From assembly GCA_037179385.1 (NCBI GenBank), contig CM074185.1, positions 10,390,422 to 10,454,421 of the forward strand: a DNA stretch of 64,000 nt, written 5' to 3'. Positions within the stretch are counted from its first letter, which is position 1. Each line of letters opens with the position of its first letter. Origin of the DNA: Holothuria scabra (taxonomy: Eukaryota > Echinodermata > Holothuroidea > Aspidochirotida > Holothuriidae). This document shows positions 56,122 to 64,000 of the stretch, one piece after another. The position numbers were made by a program, and so were the translations under genes. Below the pieces are notes generated by a model that was given only the letters and a program-made list of their open reading frames with translations, had not been told where the DNA came from and made no database searches.

Positions 56122-58674
56122 CTAAGCAGAAAGGAAAATGGCGGTTGTTATGTTTAAACTATCTCTCAAATGTAAACGCTTTCATGACTCAAATGTTTTG
56201 AAACTCCAACGTCAGTAATACGTGACGTAAGATTTAATACGATTCGCTGGTTATTGTGATGTCATCCTCATAGCACATACTGGACAAAGTTTTATTTCTC
56301 TCTGCCTCTATTTTGAGGGTGAGTGTAATATAGAATGATACTTTTCCTAATTTTTTCTTGCATTGAAAGTGAAACAATTACAAAAAAAAAATATGCATTA
56401 AATAAGTATATCAAGGGCAGCGTTGGACATTCCTTGAGTGGGTTGAAGACCTCTAAATGATTTGTAGGCGTAAGAATAGATGTGAGTACACATGATGAAA
56501 AGGGGGTGTTTTTAAGTGCATTGAAAAAAAAAACACTGTCAAAACAGAAGGACCCAAAACCCGATGTGACGAAACATAACTATGAACTATGTACAACTAT
56601 TCACACTTATTTCAGCTTAAACATAATAAATTAAATTGTTGTGGCTGATACAACACACCCGCCAACCCACCATTTACAAATTTGAAAGCAAGGTATAAAA
56701 CATTTAAAGGTTACCCATCACCCGACCAGTCCTCACTGAACAAGTGGACCCCTGGTCCTGTCGAACGTTGCACTAGGTAGACAAACGGGGTCAGCTTCAA
56801 CCCTAAGCCTCTCTCTAAACACTATATCACATCAGTCTTTCCAAAAGGCTATCTTATGGAGATCGAAGCAAAGGTCAGTATATTACAAACACTTTTACTG
56901 AACTTGGGGTGATAGACCATAGAAAACGTAGTACTGGCTAACCGCACGGGTGCTACAAGACTTTAGGCGGAAAGCCAGGCTTGAGAAGACTCCTAGAGGA
57001 GGGCGACAAAGCAAAGCCTCTCTTCCACAAGACATGAGGTACACCCTCCGACTTAGGCGCATCCAGTACGAGGGAAAACGCCAACAAAATGGTTAAGAAG
57101 TTGAAGAAAGCCTTATAATCTACACAAGGATTGCTCAATTTTAAAAAATTATCCAGTCGTTGGTTCCATAGTATGTCTCTTAATCAGGCTTTACTCGTTA
57201 TTTGGTTATGATAGTCAAACAACCATTTCACCCAACTAAGTTTTGTTCAACCAAATCGGTACAAATTTTACCCAGCTTAGTGTTAGGCATTTAAACAACC
57301 AAACTGGGTAATATTTACTTCCAAATTTCGCCCCGATTGTACTTAACAGGATGTTCAAACATGTAGGTCCTAACATAGAATGAACACTCTGAAAAGTCTT
57401 ATGCCAAGAAAGTGGTACATGCAAAGCATCGGTCATCTATTTTACAGAGAACCGTTTGAGTTGTACATAGTACTCGTAGTCCTTGCATCCCCATTTACAC
57501 CCGCTTGAGTGTTTTAGGTAATCTTTGAATTATGTCATTCCGGCGTTTGCTTTTGAATCTAACTATACACAACACGACCACGAACTAGACTCGAACGTCG
57601 CATCGGTAATACTCCCCTAGTTTACTTGGATGTAAAACTGCAAATGGCAGATTCAGTACCAGTTTTAATGCTAAACACTGTAAAACGTGATGGAAACTGA
57701 GAGCAAGAACAATTGCCGTGATGTCACAATTTATCGTTTATAATCCCAGTCCCAGAATCTGAGACAGTTGTAAGGCTAAAGTAGTGTGACCAATGTGGTG
57801 TGAGTGCTTTTGCACCGAGAGGAAAGGAGGTATCACAAATCATTTTCGTTGATCAATCGTGAGAACCAAAGTTGTCCCAATTTATTAAACTAGGTGGTAA
57901 CAATCGTGTAGAGTTTGGTCACAATAAATATTGTAGATCAATCTCCGCGGACAAACCAATTGAAATAATTCACAGTAAAATGAAAACGTTGAAACGCCTT
58001 CTGTTTGTCACTTTTGCCAGCTGCTCTCCCTCTTTCCACCAGTTGGTTAGGGGAGTGAACAGTTCTTAGTGTAGCAGCAAAAAAAAAAAAAAAAACGAGT
58101 TAATTTTATTTTCTTTCCTTGGTTGCCTCGGTTGGTTAGGTAGATAGGGTTTGACGTCTCACGCATATGTGTTGCATAGTGTCAAAGCAGGAAGCTCTCC
58201 TGTCGAATACCACAGCTTGATGTAAATTTTTTCAAGAATGTATGGTTCTCTGTATTCGAAAGTTGGTTTGCCAGGGGCCATTTGACCAAATTTCCTAGTG
58301 CTTTTGTGAAAGTGTTATAAACACTATATGGGCGTACTTATAACTTTGGTAAATGGAAACTAGCCCCACATAGTACAAGTTTCGAAGATTAAACTCTACT
58401 CCATTGTCATAACCTTGCACCTTAATTTGGTACAATGTTCTTTCCACGACTGCCGAATGCAAAGTACAAACTACGCTTAAAAACACAATTTTCAACTATG
58501 CACCAAATCAAGCTATGGTGAAGAGACACCAATTAATGGTCGGATTGGTTTTTAAAGTGGAAATATATGACCATAGTTTAGACAGAAATTAAAAAGAATG
58601 AAAAAATAATTCAAAATAGTTTGAGTCGGAAGAAGATTGACAAAGTTTGTTGACTCAAATTGAATAAAGCCCAT
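56122..58674. other. Intron between CUB and propeller exons, left part
   Basis: No exon was recognised. It holds a poly-A run (58079-58095). A minus-strand frame at 56953-57138 has a hydrophobic start but no ATG or splice context. Confidence 0.35.
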
Positions 58675-59168
58675 TGGCGCCCGCAAGGGGAGGCAAGGGG
58701 GGCACTTGCCCCACCCCCCCTCCCCCCGCCCTGGAAAATCAAACTTGTGAAAAAATTAATTAAAAATTAATATAAAAAAAGTTAAAAATAAATCATAAAA
58801 ATATCTTTACTTACAGCGTCAGTTTCTATTGAAATATGCGGACATTTGACTAGGAATAGCAAAAGAGAAGAGAAGGTATGCTGAAAAGTGAAATCGTAAT
58901 TTGGGGACCATTACTCGTGATATCTATTGGAAATGTGTAATTGTAAAAACTATGCCAAAATTGTGTTAGTTGTCAGGTTTGTAGTGTGCATATGGCATAC
59001 TACTATTAATGAATGCGTTGGTCTTGGTTTGGTCCCGTGCTGATTTCAAGTGGCGACGCGCGGATTTAACTGGGATGGTGGCGCTCCGCTTAAATAGTGT
59101 ACACAGTTCAATCATCCATGAATGACCTTGCCCCCCCCCCCCTTGTAAAAATTTCTGCGGACGCCCAT
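58675..59168. mobile_element. Inverted-repeat element with G/C tracts, about 494 bp
   Basis: Left end TTGGCGCCCGCAAGGGGAGG then CAAGGGGGGCACTTGCCCC. Right end, reversed, ATGGGCGTCCGCAGAAA and a 13-base G run. The shared terminus is GGCG-CCGCA. The target duplication cannot be fixed by eye. Related in style, but not in end sequence, to the CAGTGGCG family. Confidence 0.55.
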
Positions 59169-59291
59169 GATAGAGCCTTTTTAGAGTGAAACCCGCTGTA
59201 GGTAAAGGAAAGTTATTATTTGATAATTAAACCTACTCTTTCCTACAAAACAAATCGCTGTAGCTGTTTTTAATAAATGATATAATGCATT

Positions 59292-59479
59292 CAAAAAATA
59301 TTAATTTTTAATACTTTTGTTTAAAAATAGGATAGTGACGAAAATGAGTATTACCACTCGACATCAGTGAGTATTTAAACTGATGTTGTGCAATATCTTA
59401 CACAAATTTATATCGTGTAGGAGTACTCATTGTTGTAAGTACCGTTTTTATTGAAATTGTTTTAATATTTTCTGAGTGT
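59292..59479. mobile_element. Diverged foldback MITE, relative of 3798-4036
   Basis: It shares TTTGTTTAAAAATAGGATA, ACGAAAATGAGTATT-CCACTCG, GTGAGTA, TGTTGTGCAA-ATCTTACACAAATT and the end TTTTCTGAGTG with the palindrome at 3798. Its left terminus is lost. Confidence 0.65.
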
Positions 59480-59645
59480 ATGTGTGTTGAGCTCAGTCGC
59501 TAGTGTATCATCGCGGCAGAAGAAATTGTTTGAAGCTATGGAAGCGAAAAGCAATAAGAAATAATTTCTTATTATAACTCAGTGTCAATTTGCACAAATA
59601 GTAGTTCATCTTTGGACTGAAATTATTGATTAATAGCAGATTTAC

Positions 59646-59811
59646 CTGCCCTAATTGTGGCGTTAAACCCTCGCTCGTTAAAGCTGCCGTCTGTCTTAAA
59701 TCGTATCGTCATATCATTCTTTCTTGACACCATTTTATCAGGGCAATGAGGCCAAACATAACTTGTCCCACACGAAGGAAACATCACTATATCGCCAGCA
59801 TTGTCTGTTAT
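59646..59811 (-). CDS. CUB-YWTD-EGF-HYR receptor, CUB exon (C-terminal part)
   Basis: A 166-base exon with acceptor TTTCTATACAG| (AG 59813-59812) and donor GGCAG|GTAAAT. Phase 0 in, phase 1 out; the out phase fits the propeller exon at 56121. It encodes ITDNAGDIVMFPSCGTSYVW, then PHCPDKMVSRKNDMTIRFKT and DGSFNERGFNATIRA. The pattern CG------VS--N-M-I-FKTD-S---RGFNA is the second half of a CUB domain. The first half (C--G-I-SP-YP) should be in an upstream exon that I could not find up to 64 kb. CUB domains bind protein ligands, often with calcium. N-terminal position relative to the propeller is secure from the reading direction. Confidence 0.78.
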
Positions 59812-61259
59812 CTGTATAGAAATAAACTCAGAATTCAGTTATTTTTTAATTGCTGTTCGTATTATATGCATAAATGTTAGCATGTTAGTTAGCATAAATG
59901 TTGGCATAAATTTTAGCATGTGTAAAAGTTGAAAAAATCAAGTAATGGATGCCATAGGAAAAGCCCTCCATTTATTATTTTTTTACAAAATTGTACAGTT
60001 TTATAAAACAGTTTTATAAAAAAAAAAAAAAAACCGTACAGTTTTTTTTTTATTTTTATCAAACTTTCCATACAGCACACATTATGAACTTTATGCGACG
60101 TTCTGTTATGTGACGTCATTTGCAGAGGTGCCAGTATATCCAAAGATGCCAGTTGCTTATGGTTTATGGAGATATCAATCACTTTCGAATTTTTTTTGAA
60201 ATTTAATATGTAGAAAAAAGTGGTGTGAGGTTAAACAAACATTTATCAACGATTGACTTCAGGACAATAGAAGAACAAGAGATGTTTTCGAAGTACTACA
60301 ATTTTCAATTGTTGCGCAATTTTTTACCAACTTTCAACTTACACTATGGGCAAAGATGCTGGAATGACGTTTGGGCTAATATTAACCAATTTCTGTAAGG
60401 AAATTGCCTCAAATATGGTTGGGCGTTTGTCGTACCCAATAATTAGTAAACTGAAAATTACCCAACCAGATTTGCAAAACATTACCGGTAGTTTTTAAAA
60501 CTGAGCAGCTCTATATCGACCAGGAGTTGGGTAATGTTTCATTCTTTTACCTATTTTAGGGTGTTTGATTTACTCAATATTCGTTGATGAATATGTTAAG
60601 GTATGCCTTATAAATTGCATGAACTTAATGTTGTCATCAGGAATGGGGCATAGACTAGAAGACTATCAGAAAAATAAGGTATGATCATGTGCTTTCAGTC
60701 TTTAATAATTTGATCGAGCCAATAATAAAAAAAAACACCATAACTTAATAGGCTAGTAAGCAAAAACCAATTATGTACGCCAACCTACTCTTGACTGATC
60801 ACTCTCAAAATCTGGCCAAAGAAGCATAGTCGGGTGTTGGTAGGCTAGAAAACCCCAGCCTGGGCAAGCCTAAAAAAGTTTGCTAACTTGCAGCAGAAAG
60901 TTTTTCCTTAACCGTTTTGATCAAAAGTTAGATATAACATGAAATACCCTACTAGGCTAGTACATAAAAATTGTGTTCATGTTTTCTCTTAGAAACAAAC
61001 CACAACCCTCCAACCAGTGTTCTGTCTCTTCAATCGTCGAGTCTATGTGGTCGTTCGAAGAGTTATGACCGTGAACGACGCGTCTATGAATGCGTAAGTA
61101 CACACAGCGTATAACATATGAATACTTTGAGAAATATAGACTTATAATTGACCAAGGTCAATCCCTTTTAATTGTAAAAGTTTCAGGTTGGTTAACAAAT
61201 GCCCAATTTTAAAGTGTACATCTGAAGTATCCCAACGCTTTAAAAATGTACTTATTGCT
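59812..61259. other. Upstream region of the CUB exon
   Basis: No exon is firmly recognised. A poly-A/poly-T inverted run is at 60018-60052. The missing first CUB exon and the signal peptide exon may lie here or beyond the window. Confidence 0.3.
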
Positions 61260-63240
61260 CCAGATTGACGGCAAATACATAACAACATCTCAACAATACT
61301 AATTTTAGATATATACGTAAAGTTTATTTATTCAACCATAAGCAAGCGACATAACCCAAATGAAGGTATGAAAAACGGGAGGTCCAATGATTATTGTGAG
61401 GTACGTTTTCCATAAAAGGGAGAAATATTGCCAACGAACTATTAAAAATACAATTATGCATGTAGGACTTGTCGAAAGGACAGTTAAGTCCGCTGTAATT
61501 ATCATTGGGAGAAATTCACCAAACTTTGAAGTACTGGTTGAATAAGATGTTTCATGGAACCTATGATCATCAAAGGGTTCTGCGAGCTCGATCAAATACA
61601 TGTGTATGGTAAAACAAAAACTTTATTATGACAATCGTCTCAGTTAAAGCCCAATTTAAATTCTTAATACTAGATAACAGCTTTGCTTTGTAATCCTCCT
61701 TTTACCTTCCTTGTTTTTTCGTTCTCAATGATTCCACTCCACACCTTTCTTTGAGGTTCAAAATGACCCGGAGGGTCAAAAATTTATGGTCTGACCTGGG
61801 TCTAGTAACCAATGGCAGACAGGTATTGTTTACGAGTCCCCCTGTGGGCTAAGGGTTTAAGAATATGCCCACGGTATTTCCCGCCTGTCGTTAGAGGAAA
61901 TATGGAGTTAATTGACACTGCATAACACAGTCGTGTTGATGTGACGTTATATCTCATCTAACTAACTGACTAACTTGCTTACGAAGATAATTCTGAACTA
62001 GCTAAGAACCTACTGTGGTAAACAAATGGTGATAAAAGGGTAATGTTTCCGTATGCGGCACTTAACTCAGCTAAAACCACTTCGTTTAATACTCGTTTAT
62101 GCACAATTTGAATCTACGTTAAACTATACAAGCTATGAAAATAATTCCCAATTTCCTGGTATGCTAATACGTTGTGGGCCCTTGATTGTAATAATGTGGT
62201 ACTTACTGGTGAGTTTTTCTTTTAGTGATGGGTTTTTATCACGGGCGCTGCAGAATATTTGCCCAATAAGCATTTGTTTTTGTTTCGCATGTCCGAAAAC
62301 TTGGAAGCACTATAAAGGAAGAGGTTGTGTGTGTATTTAAAAATTTTTATATACAGAAATATGATACTGACGGAACATTTAATGAATGTTAAGAAAACAA
62401 ACGCCACAGGGAATGTATTCTGGTAGCCTGCAAATCTTTACGCGGAAAAAACATTCAAGTGTTGCCGAGTTCTGGTAGCTTCAAAGTCTTCAAGCGGAAA
62501 AAATGTTAAAGTGTGCGGCAAAGAGCTGAAAACAGAAATGAAAGCAAAGAGTGCAACAGCAAAAATCTCTGTTTTTTGATTCTCTGAGAAGTTAAATCTT
62601 CGGACCAATGAGCAATATTTAACAAGAAATTTTCTAATTGTCTGACGATGGCTTTAATCCCTATCCTTATCCCTAAAACTAAGAAATAATACAATTGATT
62701 TAATGCACTGACAACAGCCAATCAAGAAATTCCTAAGCATTCGGATTATATGGAATTCTTTGATGCACTAAACGCAATGACTGCTTGGTACAACATCATT
62801 AAATACACTTTACTGAAGAAGTCAGAAACAAAAAGATACCATGAAAGCTTGTTTGGGCAATACTTGATACTGCGATAAACAATTTTTTAGACACTCAGAC
62901 ATGGTAAAAAAAATTAAATCTCAAGATTTGAGAACTTGGTCAGCAGCACTTACAATTTGATTCTGTCGAATTTTGCTGGTCTGAATATTAGAAGCAAAAG
63001 ACGAAGTCTACCAATGACATTGAATTCGAAATCAGCGAGCTATACCGAGTTCACCATAACAAGTGTTTGAGAACGAATCGATAGAAGAAAGTTCAGTTAT
63101 AAAAATTTAGACAGTAGATTCCATTTAGAAAGTACGATCGTTGCCTAACAAAAAATGTCTCAATAATTTTCCTTATGAAATTTAAGGATGTACCTCCCAA
63201 AAATGTGCGTTGTAAAGTATGGACATAAATACCTACCATC
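61260..63240. repeat. Segmental duplicate of about 5790-7200 (direct)
   Basis: The right-hand partner of the block at 5790-7200. Words near 61400, 61720, 61780, 62064 and 62970-63060 (GAATTCGAAATCAGCGAGCTATAC versus GAATTCGAGATCAGCAAGCTATAC) are in the same order in both. It marks the right limit of the duplication visible here. Confidence 0.8.
61836..61978 (+). mobile_element. SINE-like insertion (second family)
   Basis: Contains CCCCTGTGGGCTAAGGG, ATGCCCACGGTATTTCCCGCC, TGTCGTTAGAGGAAA and a tail CATCTAACTAACTGACTAACT. It is absent from the corresponding position in the left copy (after about 6410), so like the SINE at 54.3 kb it inserted after the duplication. Confidence 0.6.
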
Positions 63241-64000
63241 AAAAGGCACAATGTACAAAGGCTATATGGTGGATACGAAACCTAGTACGGAAATTGTTTT
63301 TTGTAAAAGATACTCTGCTACTAGGTTCTTCCTTATAATGTATCAATAAACACTCCTTTAAAAGCAATACATATCAAATTTGAAACCGAAAAGTATTTTT
63401 TTTATTCAATAACAACGGAAGAGCAGAAATTCGATTTTAAATCGTACGTTTTCTACTTCATGTCCTTTTGCACTTTTGCACCCATCATACAATATTTTGA
63501 TAAAGATATCGATCTATCATTTTGGACATAAAGTACAGAAGACTGTTGGACAGAACTTTGGTGCGAGCCGTTTTTGTCAATGTCATCTTAACGTTCCCGA
63601 AAAGACGGACGTAGACGTGCAGTCCTGCAATCCTTTGTAGTTTCATTTTGAAATGGTCTATATGTGGCGCTGTTTTAAACATCTGTCTTCATATAGCTTA
63701 TCTCGCACGTAGCAATTGATATCTTCCTTCCCCTTCAAGCACCGATTACTGCTGGCTCGTTGTAAATGATGTCACACAACAGTCATGCACCACCATCATT
63801 GCAATGAGGTCATAGGGCCACATGTGCCAATAAAAACGTAGATGTCCGATTTCTACACTTTATAAACCGCATATGCTGGAGACTTTACTTAAAATTAGAA
63901 AAATTATTATTAGAGCAACACTAAACATCGAAAGGTGAGCGCTGATTCTTCTTTGTATATATGTGTACTCTTTATATTCCATTGCTTCATTGTTTTTCGC
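63241..64000. other. Right edge, nothing recognised
   Basis: No exon, RNA gene or repeat was recognised. The minus-strand frame 63485-63682 has no signal peptide or domain. Confidence 0.3.

Noticed and set aside
56953..57138. Minus-strand frame with a hydrophobic, signal-peptide-like start
   Set aside because: The apparent first Met is a TTG codon, there is no splice support, and the region after it is not protein-like.
1..64000. CRISPR arrays, bacterial operons, riboswitches
   Set aside because: The sequence is intron-containing animal DNA; the only regular short repeats are the satellite and microsatellites listed.

Overview
The window looks like animal nuclear DNA: short coding exons with GT-AG borders, long introns, many decayed repeats and no operons. 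An echinoderm (sea cucumber or sea urchin type) is the best guess. The pointers are a HYR domain joined to EGF and LDL-receptor modules, frequent TAGGCCTA-type words, CR1-like LINE debris and KMT5A-like SET genes. The species call is inference; no rRNA or mitochondrial marker is present.

The main gene runs right to left on the minus strand. Seven exons (59.81, 56.12, 54.82, 53.68, 45.86, 44.22 and 11.20 kb) plus a terminal exon (10.05-9.77 kb) join in one reading frame. They encode part of a CUB domain, one complete six-bladed YWTD (LDLR class B) propeller of about 270 residues, an EGF-like module, a HYR domain, a transmembrane helix and a short cytoplasmic tail. Phases agree at every junction. 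The 5' end, including the first part of the CUB domain, was not found and probably lies to the right of 60 kb. At the left edge (0.7-7.2 kb) lies a shrunken tandem copy of this locus. It keeps a tail exon with a stop inside the membrane helix and a propeller exon that has lost its YWTD core, so it is a pseudogene. A tRNA-type SINE near 54.3 kb is absent from the matching place in that copy, which dates the insertion after the duplication.

Between the EGF exon (44.1 kb) and the HYR exon (11.2 kb) is what appears to be one intron of about 33 kb. On the same strand it holds three exons of a KMT5A-like SET-domain gene (27.06-24.97 kb) and one exon of an IRE1/RNase L-like kinase (20.35-19.86 kb). 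The rest is repeats: a degenerate array rich in TGACCT half-sites (12.1-13.05 kb), a 76-bp satellite with 152-bp higher order (13.2-13.8 kb), degenerate arrays at 17.7-19.3 and 20.7-22.3 kb, a broken CR1-type LINE (28.9-29.8 kb), a U2 snRNA fragment (30.6 kb), 201 uninterrupted GAA triplets (38.5-39.1 kb) and several non-autonomous DNA transposons.

The transposons are unusually legible. Six have terminal inverted repeats and 8-bp target-site duplications of hAT type. Four of these (31.1, 37.5, 47.9 and 52.3 kb) share a CAGTGGCGTAGC-like terminus, and three of the four carry a long G/C homopolymer. This family explains part of a striking set of C/G runs that is confined to the right half of the window.
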